Assembly: GCA_902801475.1 (NCBI GenBank)
Contig: CADCIO010000001.1
Span: 103,157 to 167,156, forward strand
Length of the DNA: 64,000 bases
DNA from: an uncultured Bacteroidales bacterium
GTDB lineage: Bacteria; Bacteroidota; Bacteroidia; Bacteroidales; Bacteroidaceae
Direction: 5' to 3'
A program made the position numbers and the translations under genes. Below, piece after piece: positions 1 through 9,035 of this stretch (positions are counted from its first letter, which is position 1; each line of letters opens with the position of its first letter). The notes under the pieces are model-generated. The model made no database searches, was not told the DNA's origin, and was given only the letters and a program-made list of their open reading frames with translations.

Positions 1-452
1 TCGAGGAAGAGACTCCCCTACCCGACCTCATCATTACCGACGGTGGAAAGGGGCAAATGGAGGTAGTAAGAAAGGTGATTGAAGACCAATTACACTTGGA
101 AATACCTATTGCAGGACTCGCCAAGGACAGTCATCATCGTACCAACGAACTCCTGTTTGGTTTCCCAGCTCAAGTGGTGGGTATCGAAATGGACAGCCCT
201 CTCTTCAAGTTGCTTACCCAGATACAAGATGAGGTACACCGTTTTGCCATCACGTTCCATAAGCAGAAACGCGCCAAGCACACCACAGAATCAGAGCTGG
301 ATCACATCAAGGGAATCGGCACAGCCACCAAGACGCTGTTACTCAACAAGTTTAAGAGCCTTAAACGCATCAAAGAGGCTGATTACGAGACACTTGCTGA
401 GATTGTTGGCGCATCCAAAGCGCAACTTATCAAGGATTACTTCAACGAGTAA
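1..452 (+). CDS. uvrC: Excinuclease ABC subunit C, C-terminal fragment
   Basis: UvrC makes the dual incision around DNA lesions in nucleotide excision repair together with UvrA and UvrB. Only the C-terminal part is present, open from the left edge in frame 3. The fragment begins within the RNase H-like nuclease domain: the segment LIITDGGKGQM near positions 27-59 matches the conserved Asp-Gly-Gly-Lys-Gly motif. It ends with a helix-hairpin-helix tail, seen in IKGIGTATKTLLLNKF and in the repeated pattern around GASKAQLIKDYF. The stop codon is at 450-452. The gene lies 16 bp upstream of dtd on the same strand, so the two are probably co-transcribed. The identification is firm; the start lies outside the window. 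Confidence 0.93.
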   Translation, partial: EEETPLPDLIITDGGKGQMEVVRKVIEDQLHLEIPIAGLAKDSHHRTNELLFGFPAQVVGIEMDSPLFKLLTQIQDEVHRFAITFHKQKRAKHTTESELDHIKGIGTATKTLLLNKFKSLKRIKEADYETLAEIVGASKAQLIKDYFNE

Positions 453-468
453 ATATATAGTATTAAAT

Positions 469-921
469 ATGAGAGCAGTATTACAACGCGTGACACACGC
501 ATCTGTCACGATTAACGGGGAAAGGTCATCATCTATAGGTCAAGGATATTTAGTTCTTCTTGGCTGCGAAAATGCTGATACAGAGGAAGATATCCAATGG
601 CTATCAAAGAAAATCTGTAATTTGCGCGTGTTCGATGATGAGAATGGTGTGATGAACAAATCCATTCTCGATGTAGGAGGCGAGATTCTGGTGGTCAGCC
701 AGTTCACCTTGTGGGCAAGCTACAAGAAAGGTAATCGTCCATCTTATCTGAGGGCAGGAAGTCACGAAATCACTATCCCACTCTACGAACGCTTTTGTAC
801 GGTCTTATCGGAGAACTTGGGCAAGCAGGTAGCTACTGGAGAATTTGGTGCAGAGATGAAGGTGGAACTGCTGAACGACGGTCCTGTGACCATCTGTATG
901 GATACAAAAAACAAAGAATAA
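469..921 (+). CDS. dtd: D-aminoacyl-tRNA deacylase
   Basis: Dtd removes D-amino acids mischarged onto tRNA, a cytoplasmic quality-control step of translation. The 150-residue product has the usual family length. It begins MRAVLQRVTHASVTI, carries the active-site SQFTL motif (residues about 78-82) and ends with the NDGPVTICMDT segment, which matches the conserved NxGPVT motif. A longer reading from position 79 exists in the same frame, but it overlaps uvrC and has no family similarity, so the ATG at 469 was chosen. The gene sits between uvrC and deoC, 1 bp before the latter's first ATG, consistent with one transcript. Confidence 0.95.
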   Translation: MRAVLQRVTHASVTINGERSSSIGQGYLVLLGCENADTEEDIQWLSKKICNLRVFDDENGVMNKSILDVGGEILVVSQFTLWASYKKGNRPSYLRAGSHEITIPLYERFCTVLSENLGKQVATGEFGAEMKVELLNDGPVTICMDTKNKE

Positions 922-922
922 C

Positions 923-1816
923 ATGAATATGGAAGAAAACAAGTATTTTGAGGTGCTAAAACAGTATGATTTAGACCTCGATGACGAGAAGGTGAAACGT
1001 CAGGTGGAAACCCTGTTGAAGGAACACCTGCAAGAGAACAACACCAAGGAAGTGAAGCAGTTCTTGCTGAACAGCGTAGAACTCACCACCCTCAAAACGA
1101 CAGACAGCGAGGATAGCGTTTTGAAGTTCGTGGAGAAGGTGAATAAGTTTGACGATGTGTATCCAGAATTGGGACATGTGGCGACGGTTTGCGTCTATCC
1201 CTGCTTTGCGAAAATCTGTCACGACACCTTAGAGAATGACGAAGTGGAAATAGCTTGTGTATCAGGCAGTTTCCCATCAGCACAAACCTTTGTAGAGGTG
1301 AAGATCGCAGAGACTGCCCTTGCTATCAAGGATGGTGCTACAGAGATTGATATCGTGATTCCTGTGGGTAAGTTTCTGGCTGGTGACTATGAAGGAATGT
1401 GTGATGAAATCGCTGAAATCAAGGCTGTTTGTGGAGAGAAAAAGTTAAAAACCATCCTTGAAACAGGATGTCTGAAGACTGCCACCAACATTAAGACTGC
1501 CAGCATCCTGGCAATGTATGCAGGTGCTGACTACATCAAGACCTCCACAGGCAAATTGGAACCAGCAGCCACTCCTGAAGCGGCGTTCGTGATGTGCCAA
1601 GCCATCAAGGAATACCACGATAAAACCGGCATTCAGATTGGTTTTAAGCCTGCTGGTGGCATGAAGACAGTGGAAGATGCCCTCACCTACTACACGATCG
1701 TCAAGGAAGTGCTGGGCGAGAAATGGCTGACGAACCAATGGTTGCGTTTGGGCACCAGTTCTTTGGCCAACAAGTTGCTTTCTGAGATTGAAGGAAAGGA
1801 AGTGAAGTTCTTCTAA
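923..1816 (+). CDS. deoC: Deoxyribose-phosphate aldolase
   Basis: DeoC splits 2-deoxyribose-5-phosphate into glyceraldehyde-3-phosphate and acetaldehyde, the last step of deoxynucleoside catabolism. The product is 297 residues, longer than the short bacterial form and closer to the enterobacterial form with an N-terminal extension. The Schiff-base lysine lies in the DYIKTSTGK motif, and the second catalytic lysine is in GFKPAGGMKT. Start at 923 (MNMEENK) or 929 (MEENK); both fit. It is the last gene of the uvrC-dtd-deoC run and converges on the polyprenyl synthase gene, with only a weak CCTAA/TTAGG hairpin in the 36-bp gap. Confidence 0.95.
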   Translation: MNMEENKYFEVLKQYDLDLDDEKVKRQVETLLKEHLQENNTKEVKQFLLNSVELTTLKTTDSEDSVLKFVEKVNKFDDVYPELGHVATVCVYPCFAKICHDTLENDEVEIACVSGSFPSAQTFVEVKIAETALAIKDGATEIDIVIPVGKFLAGDYEGMCDEIAEIKAVCGEKKLKTILETGCLKTATNIKTASILAMYAGADYIKTSTGKLEPAATPEAAFVMCQAIKEYHDKTGIQIGFKPAGGMKTVEDALTYYTIVKEVLGEKWLTNQWLRLGTSSLANKLLSEIEGKEVKFF

Positions 1817-1852
1817 AAGAGGAACCTAAGACAAGTTAGGCAGAGCGATTGA

Positions 1853-2833
1853 TTAAATCGAACGTCCTACCACGTAATCCACGTAAGTGAACAGGGCTTG
1901 CTTGACATCCGAATCAGGGAAGGATGCAAGCAAGTCTTTTGCTTTCTGAGCGTAGTCGTTCATCATCTGAACGGCATATTCAATACCTCCATTTTGCTTG
2001 GTGAAATCGACCAAAACATCGATTTCTTCCTGTGAAACCTGACGACTCTTCACCTTTTGCGCAAGGGCAAACATTTCTGCATTGCCTGTAGAAAGGAGCG
2101 CATGGATGACAGGAAGGGTCAGTTTACCCTCCTTCATGTCATTGCCAGTCGGTTTACCAATAGAAGGATCCTGGTGATAATCAAAAATATCGTCACGAAT
2201 CTGGAAGCAGATGCCAATGATTTCGCCAAACTCCCTTAAGAGTTTTCGCGTGCTTTTATCCGATGAAACCGACAAAACACCTGCTTCTGTACAAGCGGCA
2301 AAGAGCGCAGCGGTCTTGTTGCGGATAATGCGGAAATAGACCTCTTCAGCGATATCTTCGTTTTCCACGTTGTTGAGTTGCAGCAGTTCTCCGTCTGCCA
2401 AGTCTTGTGCAGCATGAGAAACCACCTCTATCAACTCAGTTTTCCCCGTTTTCGCAGCACAAAGCAGAGCATTGGCAAGGATGAAATCACCCACCAACAC
2501 TGCAATTTGATTGCCATAGGCATTGTTCACAGACTCCTGTCCACGTCGTTCTTCACTCTCATCCACAATGTCATCGTGAACAAGACTGGCCGTGTGGAAG
2601 AACTCGAAAGTGGCAGCTGTATAGATGGCGTTTTCGTCCACCTTTCCCCCACCCACGAGCTTGGCAATGAGGAGAGTGAGCATCGGACGCATCATCTTTC
2701 CCCTGCGATTACCGATGGTGTTGAGCACTCGATTGAGCAGCGGATTGGTATGCACAAGATAAGAGTCAAATACTTGCTTGTATTGACTCATTTCGGCTTC
2801 AATTGGCTTTCTTATTTGCTGTAATGCGTCCAT
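1853..2833 (-). CDS. Polyprenyl diphosphate synthase (trans-isoprenyl)
   Basis: This all-trans polyprenyl synthase extends farnesyl diphosphate with isopentenyl diphosphate, probably to build the menaquinone side chain. The 326-residue product has both aspartate-rich motifs: the first in HDDIVDESEERRG (DDxxD) and the second in FQIRDDIFDY. The ATG at 2833 (MDALQQIRKP) was preferred over 13 extra upstream codons because they add only a lysine/phenylalanine-rich stretch overlapping the promoter. A TAACTTTGC box (minus strand, 2851-2859) lies just upstream. The gene diverges from polA across 77 bp. An IspB-like octaprenyl function is the best guess; the exact chain length cannot be read from the sequence. 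Confidence 0.9.
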   Translation of the reverse strand: MDALQQIRKPIEAEMSQYKQVFDSYLVHTNPLLNRVLNTIGNRRGKMMRPMLTLLIAKLVGGGKVDENAIYTAATFEFFHTASLVHDDIVDESEERRGQESVNNAYGNQIAVLVGDFILANALLCAAKTGKTELIEVVSHAAQDLADGELLQLNNVENEDIAEEVYFRIIRNKTAALFAACTEAGVLSVSSDKSTRKLLREFGEIIGICFQIRDDIFDYHQDPSIGKPTGNDMKEGKLTLPVIHALLSTGNAEMFALAQKVKSRQVSQEEIDVLVDFTKQNGGIEYAVQMMNDYAQKAKDLLASFPDSDVKQALFTYVDYVVGRSI

Positions 2834-2910
2834 ATTCTTGAAAAACATCTGCAAAGTTAGTGCTTTTTTCAAATATAATTTGTAAGTTTACACACAAAAT
2901 CAAAAAAGAT

Positions 2911-5790
2911 ATGGCAAAATTGTTCCTTCTCGATGCTTATGCATTGATTTATAGAGCCTATTATGGTTTCATCAAGAACCCACGCATCAACAGCAAAGGC
3001 GAAAACACATCGGCTGTGTTGGGCTTTGTGAACACGCTCGAAGAGATTCTTACCAAAGAGAATCCAGATTATATTGGAGTGGCATTCGATCCGCATGGTC
3101 CTACGTTCCGTCACGAGGCGTTTCCTGAGTATAAGGCGCAACGTGAAGAGACGCCAGAGGGCATTCGTTTTGCTGTACCTATTATTAAAGATGTGTTGAA
3201 GGCCTATCGCATTCCTGTGCTGGAAGTGCAGGGATATGAGGCAGACGATGTCATCGGCACTTTGGCAAAACAGAGCGAATCCATCGATGGAATTGACACC
3301 TATATGATGACACCAGACAAGGATTATGGGCAGTTGGTAGCGAAGAATGTGAAGATGTATAAGCCTCGATTCGATGGAGGTTTTGACATCTTGGGCGAGA
3401 AGGAGGTGAAGGAGAAGTATGGCATCAGCGATGTGAAGCAAGTGATAGACCTGTTGGGCTTGATGGGCGACTCGTCCGACAACTATCCAGGATGTCCTGG
3501 TGTGGGTGAGAAGACAGCCGTGAAGCTCATCAACGAGTATGGCAGCATCGAGAATTTGCTTGCCAACATCGACCAACTGAAGGGTGCGATGAAGAAGAAA
3601 GTGGAGGAACACGTGGAAGACATCAAGATGTCAAAGTTCTTGGCAGCCATCAAGACCGATGTGCCCATCGTGCTCAACCTCGACAGTCTCAAACGCGAAT
3701 CCATCGATGAGGTAGCCCTCAAGGAAATCTTTGAGCGTTTGGAGTTCCGTACCTTGATGAGAAAGAAACTGGGAGGTAGCGAACCAGCAGCATCCCCTAT
3801 CCCATCCTCTTCGTCCAACAAGAACAAGAGTCAGATGGCCGACCTCTTCAGCGGTGATTTGTTTGGAGGAGCATCACAAAGCCCTCAAACACCCTCTTCT
3901 CAAGCCTCTGAGAATCCAAAATCTGCGAACACGGGGCAAGGTGACTTGTTTTTTTCAAATCTCAGCGACTTGACCAACACGCCTCACAATTACCAACTTG
4001 TTGATTCTGCGGAAGAAATAGACAAACTGGCTGCAAAATTATTGACTTTCGACTTTGTGTGTTTAGACACAGAAACCACTTCTGTCGATGCTGTGTCGGC
4101 AAAATTGGTGGGTTTGAGCTTTGCTGTGAACGAAGGAGAGGCTTTTTACGTGCCTGTGCCCTATCATGAGGAATGGAAGGGTAATGACTTCGAGGAAACG
4201 TTAAAAGTTGTAAACAAGTTCAAGGCTGTGTACGAGTCGGACAAAATCTTGAAGATTGGACAGAACATCAAATACGACATGATGGTGTTGGCGAACTACG
4301 GCATCCATCTCGAAGGCAAGATGTTCGACACGATGATTGCACATTACATCCTTGCACCTGAGTTGCGTCACAACATGGATTACCTCGCTGAGGTGTATCT
4401 GAAGTACAAGACCATCCACATCGACTCGCTCATTGGTTCTGGCAAAAAGCAACGTTCGATGCACGAGCTTGACCCCAAGGAGGTGTATGATTATGCGGCA
4501 GAGGATGCTGACGTTACCTTGAAACTGAAGAACATCCTGGAGAAGGAACTGCACGAGAAAGGATTATTTAAGCTCTTCGACGAGGTGGAAATGCCCCTCG
4601 TGCCCGTCTTGGCAAGGATGGAGATGAATGGTGCCAGAATTGACGAAGCATCGCTGGCAGAGACCTCCAAAGTGTTCACAGAGCGTATGGAAGCCATCGA
4701 ACGTGAAATTCGCGAGGTGGCAGGTCAAGAACTCAATATCAGCTCGCCCAAGCAGATTGGCGAATTGCTCTTCGAAAGGCTCAAAATTGACTCCAAACCC
4801 AAGAAGACGAAGACGGGGCAATACGTCACAGACGAGGCTACCCTACTCGCCCTGAAGAGCAAGCATCCTGTGGTGGAAAAGATACTCGATTATCGTGGTT
4901 ACAAGAAGCTGCTGAGCACTTACATCGATGCGCTGCCGCAGCTGGTCAATCCTCGTACTGGACATATCCACACCTCTTACAATCAAGCGGTCACGGCTAC
5001 AGGACGACTCTCTTCCAGCAATCCAAACTTGCAGAACATCCCTATCCGTGACGAGAACGGCAAGGAGGTGCGCAAGGCCTTTATTCCGGACGAAGGCGAA
5101 CTCTTCTTCTCAGCCGATTACAGCCAGATAGAACTGCGTCTGATGGCTCATCTCAGCCAAGACAAGAACATGGTCGAAGACTTCAACAGCGGGCACGATA
5201 TTCATCAAGCGACAGCTGCCAAGATCTTCAAGGTAGATATCAAGGATGTGACCAGCACGATGCGTCGCAAGGCAAAGACGGCCAATTTCGGTATCATCTA
5301 CGGCATCTCAGCCTTCGGATTGGCTGAACGTATGGAAGTAAGCAGAGGCGAAGCCAGACAGCTCATAGACGACTATTTTGCCACCTATCCGGGCGTGAAG
5401 GAATACATGGACAAGAGCATCGAGAAAGCCCGTCAATTGGGCTATACAGAGACCTTGCTGGGTCGCCGTTGCCAGTTGCCTGACATCAATTCTCGCAACG
5501 CTGTGGTGCGCGGTTATGCAGAGCGAAATGCCATCAATGCCCCGATTCAGGGCACTGCTGCCGACATCATCAAGGTGGCGATGATACGTATCGACAAACG
5601 GATGCGTGAAGAGGGACTTCATTCCAAGATGATCCTGCAAGTGCACGACGAACTGAACTTCTCCGTTGTGCCAGAAGAGAAGGAGCAGCTGCAGGCGCTG
5701 GTTATCAACGAGATGCAGAACGCCATCAAGCTCTCTGTACCCCTCGTTGCTGACTGCGGCTGGGGAGAGAACTGGTTAGAAGCCCACTAA
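2911..5790 (+). CDS. polA: DNA polymerase I
   Basis: DNA polymerase I fills gaps during repair and removes RNA primers. The 959-residue product has three domains in order. The 5'-3' flap exonuclease domain (about 1-290) begins LFLLDAYALIYRAYYG. The 3'-5' exonuclease domain (about 370-560) keeps the catalytic CLDTETTS, NIKYDMMVL and YAAEDAD motifs, so proofreading should be active, unlike in some bacterial Pol I enzymes. The polymerase domain (about 570-959) contains FSADYSQIELRLMAHLS and LQVHDELNF. A low-complexity Ser/Pro/Gln-rich linker (about 300-360) separates the first two. The ATG at 2911 was chosen because family similarity starts there. It diverges from the polyprenyl synthase gene. 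Confidence 0.97.
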   Translation: MAKLFLLDAYALIYRAYYGFIKNPRINSKGENTSAVLGFVNTLEEILTKENPDYIGVAFDPHGPTFRHEAFPEYKAQREETPEGIRFAVPIIKDVLKAYRIPVLEVQGYEADDVIGTLAKQSESIDGIDTYMMTPDKDYGQLVAKNVKMYKPRFDGGFDILGEKEVKEKYGISDVKQVIDLLGLMGDSSDNYPGCPGVGEKTAVKLINEYGSIENLLANIDQLKGAMKKKVEEHVEDIKMSKFLAAIKTDVPIVLNLDSLKRESIDEVALKEIFERLEFRTLMRKKLGGSEPAASPIPSSSSNKNKSQMADLFSGDLFGGASQSPQTPSSQASENPKSANTGQGDLFFSNLSDLTNTPHNYQLVDSAEEIDKLAAKLLTFDFVCLDTETTSVDAVSAKLVGLSFAVNEGEAFYVPVPYHEEWKGNDFEETLKVVNKFKAVYESDKILKIGQNIKYDMMVLANYGIHLEGKMFDTMIAHYILAPELRHNMDYLAEVYLKYKTIHIDSLIGSGKKQRSMHELDPKEVYDYAAEDADVTLKLKNILEKELHEKGLFKLFDEVEMPLVPVLARMEMNGARIDEASLAETSKVFTERMEAIEREIREVAGQELNISSPKQIGELLFERLKIDSKPKKTKTGQYVTDEATLLALKSKHPVVEKILDYRGYKKLLSTYIDALPQLVNPRTGHIHTSYNQAVTATGRLSSSNPNLQNIPIRDENGKEVRKAFIPDEGELFFSADYSQIELRLMAHLSQDKNMVEDFNSGHDIHQATAAKIFKVDIKDVTSTMRRKAKTANFGIIYGISAFGLAERMEVSRGEARQLIDDYFATYPGVKEYMDKSIEKARQLGYTETLLGRRCQLPDINSRNAVVRGYAERNAINAPIQGTAADIIKVAMIRIDKRMREEGLHSKMILQVHDELNFSVVPEEKEQLQALVINEMQNAIKLSVPLVADCGWGENWLEAH

Positions 5791-5856
5791 AAAGGAGGCT
5801 TTACAACAGGTTGCAGGCAGCCTTGGGGAGAAATTATCATTTTTTGATAATCATTT

Positions 5857-5887
5857 TTTGATAGTTATGATAATTTACTTATCTTTG
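5857..5887 (+). promoter_or_regulatory. Bacteroidetes-type promoter of the AAA ATPase gene
   Basis: TTTG at 5857-5860, a 19-bp spacer and TATCTTTG at 5880-5887 match the Bacteroidetes -33/-7 consensus. The upstream flank (5837-5878) contains repeated TTTTTTGAT/ATCA inverted segments that could form an operator or short hairpins. Confidence 0.75.
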
Positions 5888-5909
5888 CACCCAAATAATA
5901 AATAAACGT

Positions 5910-7046
5910 ATGATAGATAACCCTTTTGTAACTAATGGTTATGTAGGACCAGAGTATTTCTGCGACCGCGTTGAAGAGACGCAGACGTTGGTTGATTTCC
6001 TGACCAACGGCAATAACATTGCATTGATGTCGCCAAGACGTCTTGGCAAGACTGACTTGATTAAGCACAGCTTCAATCAGCCGGCAATCAGTGACCATTT
6101 CCATACATTTGTGGTGGACATCTATGCTACAAATTCCTTTCGGGACTTTGTCAATGTATTTGGAAAGTCCATCCTCGAATCATTAAAGCCAAAAGGACGT
6201 AAGGTTTGGGAAGGTTTTCTGAACGTACTGATGTCTGTACGCTCAGAAATATCCTTCGACATCAATGGTAATCCTGTATGGGGGTTAGGCGTGGGAGCGA
6301 TGACACCTCCGCAGACAACACTTGATGAAATTTTCGCTTATCTACGCACAGCTGACAGGCATTGTTTGGTGGCCATAGACGAGTTTCAACAGATTCTCTA
6401 TTACAATGACAATAAGAATATTGAGGCTGAATTGCGCACCCAAATTCAGCGCTGTCCTAATGCCAACTTTATCTTCTCAGGTTCACAACGCCATCTGATG
6501 AGTGAGATGTTTCTCTCACCTGCACGCCCCTTCTACCAATCGGTGGTGCCTATGTCACTGGAGCCAATACCCTTCAACCGCTATTGGACATTTGCCGAGT
6601 TGCAGTTCGCCAAGAACGGAGGCAGATGCATCACGCAAGATGTCGTTGAAGAAGTCCATAGCCGCTTTCAGGGAGTTACAGCCAATGTGCAGCGCATCAT
6701 GAATATCCTCTATATGCAGACACCTGCAGGTGGAGTCTGCACAAAAGATATGGTTGATCCTGCCATTGACACCTATCTACGAATGTCATCAGAGGCATAC
6801 GAGACACTTCTAAGACAGATGCCAGAGAAGCAGCGTAACGTGTTCTTGGCAATAGCGGCAGAAGGACACGTGAAGTCCATCTCAGGAGGGAAATTCGTGC
6901 ACAAATATCGTTTGCCATCTGTCAGTTCTGTCGTATCTGCCGTCAAGGGGCTTTTGGAAAAAGATTTTATTACAGAAACAAACGGGGAATACTATGTATA
7001 TGACCATTTCTTTATGCTTTGGCTACAAAGAAGAAATCTCATGTAG
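5910..7046 (+). CDS. AAA/STAND-like ATPase with C-terminal winged helix
   Basis: A 378-residue ATPase of the group often annotated as archaeal-type ATPase (ATPase_2-like). The Walker A motif is SPRRLGKT at residues 41-48 and Walker B is in LVAIDEFQQI (about residues 152-161), followed by a sensor-like FIFSGSQRHLM. The C-terminal 80 residues look like a winged-helix domain ending in a YVYDHFFMLWLQRR segment, typical for this family in Prevotella and Bacteroides genomes. Its biological role is unknown. Members are numerous and often mobile. It has its own promoter at 5857-5887 and is followed by a separate secreted hydrolase gene 20 bp downstream. Confidence 0.8.
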   Translation: MIDNPFVTNGYVGPEYFCDRVEETQTLVDFLTNGNNIALMSPRRLGKTDLIKHSFNQPAISDHFHTFVVDIYATNSFRDFVNVFGKSILESLKPKGRKVWEGFLNVLMSVRSEISFDINGNPVWGLGVGAMTPPQTTLDEIFAYLRTADRHCLVAIDEFQQILYYNDNKNIEAELRTQIQRCPNANFIFSGSQRHLMSEMFLSPARPFYQSVVPMSLEPIPFNRYWTFAELQFAKNGGRCITQDVVEEVHSRFQGVTANVQRIMNILYMQTPAGGVCTKDMVDPAIDTYLRMSSEAYETLLRQMPEKQRNVFLAIAAEGHVKSISGGKFVHKYRLPSVSSVVSAVKGLLEKDFITETNGEYYVYDHFFMLWLQRRNLM

Positions 7047-7066
7047 GTGAACATAAGGCTGACAAA

Positions 7067-8023
7067 ATGAAGTATGGCAAAAGGTACATATTGCTGATGT
7101 TTGTCGTTCTGCTGTGCTGTCAGATGAGGGCACAGCAGACCTTCACCATCATGTCCTACAACATCGAGAATGCCTTCGACACCATTCACGACGAGGGCAA
7201 GAACGATTATGAATACTGCGATGGGGGCGAACGGAAATGGAGTCAATACAGGCTCTTTCAGAAGCTGAAAAGTGTGGGGAAAGTGATTGCGGCAGCTGAT
7301 GAGAAGCGTCCTGTTGACTTGATAGGGCTTTGCGAGGTGGAGAACGACACTGTGATGCAATGCCTTACCCAACGCACTTCGCTGAGCAGTCTTGGCTATC
7401 GCTACATCATGACCAACTCGTTAGATGAACGTGGGATTGACGTTGCCCTACTCTACTCTCCTTTCACATTCCATCCTATTGAAACAGAGTCGATTCGACC
7501 CAAGACAAAGAAAGACAAGACACGCGATATTCTGCACGTCGCAGGCACCATTGCAGGAGGCGACACCCTCGATGTCTATGTGGTTCATCTGCCCTCCAAA
7601 CGAGGTGGCAGCGAAGGTCAGAAACTGAGTATGAGCATCTGTCAGCAACTGCAAGCACATACGGATTCTGTGCGAACCCTCAGACAGCACCCTAACCTGC
7701 TCATTATGGGTGATTTCAATGCTGAAACCAACTCCCAGCAACTCAAACTTCTCACGCGCAGTCATCACCTCATCGACCGTACTGCCAAACTCCAGCCTGG
7801 CACTTACAAGTATCAGGGCGAATGGTCTATTCTCGACCATATTCTCACCCACACCACTACCCTTTCCCACCAGCAAACACGCATCCTGAACTTGTCCTTC
7901 CTCACAGAACCAGACCCCACTCACGGCAACGTCAAACCCTATCGAACCTACCTCGGCACCTTCTATCAAGGTGGCGTCAGCGACCATCTGCCTGTCGTGA
8001 GCGTCTTCCAAATCAAGAAGTAG
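7067..8023 (+). CDS. Secreted endonuclease/exonuclease/phosphatase family protein
   Basis: A 318-residue EEP-fold hydrolase (DNase I/sphingomyelinase/inositol phosphatase superfamily). The N-terminus MKYGKRYILLMFVVLLCC plus QMRAQQ is a signal peptide, so the enzyme is exported. Fold motifs are MSYNIENAFD, CEVEND, GDFNAE and the terminal SDHLPVV with the catalytic His. The in-frame ATG at 7019 lies inside the preceding ATPase gene and adds a basic stretch before the signal peptide, so 7067 was chosen. The substrate (nucleic acid, phospholipid or sugar phosphate) cannot be told from sequence. Confidence 0.85.
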   Translation: MKYGKRYILLMFVVLLCCQMRAQQTFTIMSYNIENAFDTIHDEGKNDYEYCDGGERKWSQYRLFQKLKSVGKVIAAADEKRPVDLIGLCEVENDTVMQCLTQRTSLSSLGYRYIMTNSLDERGIDVALLYSPFTFHPIETESIRPKTKKDKTRDILHVAGTIAGGDTLDVYVVHLPSKRGGSEGQKLSMSICQQLQAHTDSVRTLRQHPNLLIMGDFNAETNSQQLKLLTRSHHLIDRTAKLQPGTYKYQGEWSILDHILTHTTTLSHQQTRILNLSFLTEPDPTHGNVKPYRTYLGTFYQGGVSDHLPVVSVFQIKK

Positions 8024-8098
8024 TTGCAAAAAGGGAATGACGGCGTACAAAACATATTGCGCCCCTATCTATTTATCCTTTCTCCCCTATGCAAACTT

Positions 8099-8176
8099 CG
8101 TTTTACGGCGTGGAACGTATATTTTACGTCATGAAACGTATGTTTTACGTCGTAAAATGTAAATTTCTCGACGTAA
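8099..8176. repeat. Tandem 21-23 bp repeat (TTTTACGTC type) upstream of the HU-like gene
   Basis: Three imperfect units begin TTTTACG at 8101, 8122 and 8143, each containing the core TTTTACGKCRT followed by GAAACGTA or a derivative. A fourth element, ACGTAAAATT at 8171, is in inverted orientation. The arrangement directly precedes the HU-like gene's -33 box, so it may bind a regulator or the HU-like protein itself. The rest of the 228-bp gap holds no gene. Confidence 0.8.
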
Positions 8177-8177
8177 A

Positions 8178-8209
8178 ATTGACTTTATCTCGTAGAATAA
8201 CTAACTTTG
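8178..8209 (+). promoter_or_regulatory. Promoter of the HU-like gene
   Basis: ATTG at 8178-8181, a 20-bp spacer and TAACTTTG at 8202-8209 fit the Bacteroidetes consensus. The start codon follows 42 bp downstream, and the TTTTACG repeat block abuts the upstream edge. Confidence 0.75.
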
Positions 8210-8251
8210 CATACCGTATTCATCATTTTTATAAGGTATAGGAGATAATTT

Positions 8252-8881
8252 ATGGCAAGATACATCAAAAAAGAGATTGCCGACTTGAACGGCACAGGAA
8301 AGAAGCAGGCCTATTACAGGATGCAGACTTGGAGAAAACTGGATCATGAGGAGTTCGTCAAGAAATGCACATACGTGGGCAGCGGTGTGAGTCGCGCCAT
8401 GATGGATGCAGTCCTGACGGTTGTGGCAGAAGAATTGCCTCGTCTCTTGGCAATGGGCTACTCTGTGCGCATTGACGGCTTAGGTACGTTCAATGCCAAA
8501 CTGGGTGTGAGAAAAGACAAGGAGCAGGATGCCTTTGAAGAAGGCGAGCAGAAGCGCAATGCCCAATCGATTGAGGTCAACGGCATCGGCTTCAGGGCAG
8601 ACAAGGAACTGATCAGCAAGACCGACCGCGAGTGTGACTTGGAACGGGGTGGGGTGAGTCGTCTGAAGGTGTCGAAGTATTCGTTGGAGGAACGCATCGT
8701 GTTGGCAAAGAAGTATTTGGAGAATCACGTCATGATGAGAGTAGGGGACTATGCAACTCTGACTGGCTTGTCGCACTCGAAAGCCTCCATCGAACTGCGT
8801 GAACTTTGCGAGCGACCCGATGCCGGCTTCAAAGCACAAGGACGAGGAAGCCACAGGGTCTATATCAAGCGCGATGAATGA
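8252..8881 (+). CDS. HU-like DNA-binding protein with C-terminal extension
   Basis: A 209-residue protein. Residues 1 to about 120 resemble the Bacteroidetes HU/IHF-like family, with the segment RIDGLGTFNAKLG corresponding to the beta-arm base. Residues about 140-209 form a separate helical region (VGDYATLTGLSHSKASIELRE) that reads like a helix-turn-helix and ends RGSHRVYIKRD. The combination suggests a nucleoid-associated or site-specific regulatory protein, not a canonical 90-residue HU. It stands alone with its own promoter and unusual upstream repeats, which suggests autoregulation, but that is inference. Confidence 0.75.
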   Translation: MARYIKKEIADLNGTGKKQAYYRMQTWRKLDHEEFVKKCTYVGSGVSRAMMDAVLTVVAEELPRLLAMGYSVRIDGLGTFNAKLGVRKDKEQDAFEEGEQKRNAQSIEVNGIGFRADKELISKTDRECDLERGGVSRLKVSKYSLEERIVLAKKYLENHVMMRVGDYATLTGLSHSKASIELRELCERPDAGFKAQGRGSHRVYIKRDE

Positions 8882-9007
8882 AATCAACGACATCCTGCGA
8901 TTGCAATATGGAAGGGGACAACGGTCATCTTTCTCACTAATGATAGAAAAGAAACGCTTTTGAAGGAAAATCTTCAGACAAAGGGGCAGAATAAGGGAAA
9001 AAATTCG

Positions 9008-9015
9008 TACCTTTG
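9008..9015 (+). promoter_or_regulatory. TACCTTTG -7 box before the GNAT-like gene
   Basis: TACCTTTG lies 21 bp before the ATG at 9036. No good TTTG -33 element is seen at the expected distance, so the promoter is only partly supported. Confidence 0.45.
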
Positions 9016-9035
9016 TCCCAAATTTGCATTTTATC

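Noticed and set aside
79..468. Long in-frame extension of dtd starting at 79
   Set aside because: It overlaps the end of uvrC in another frame and its translation has no family similarity; the normal Dtd start is at 469.
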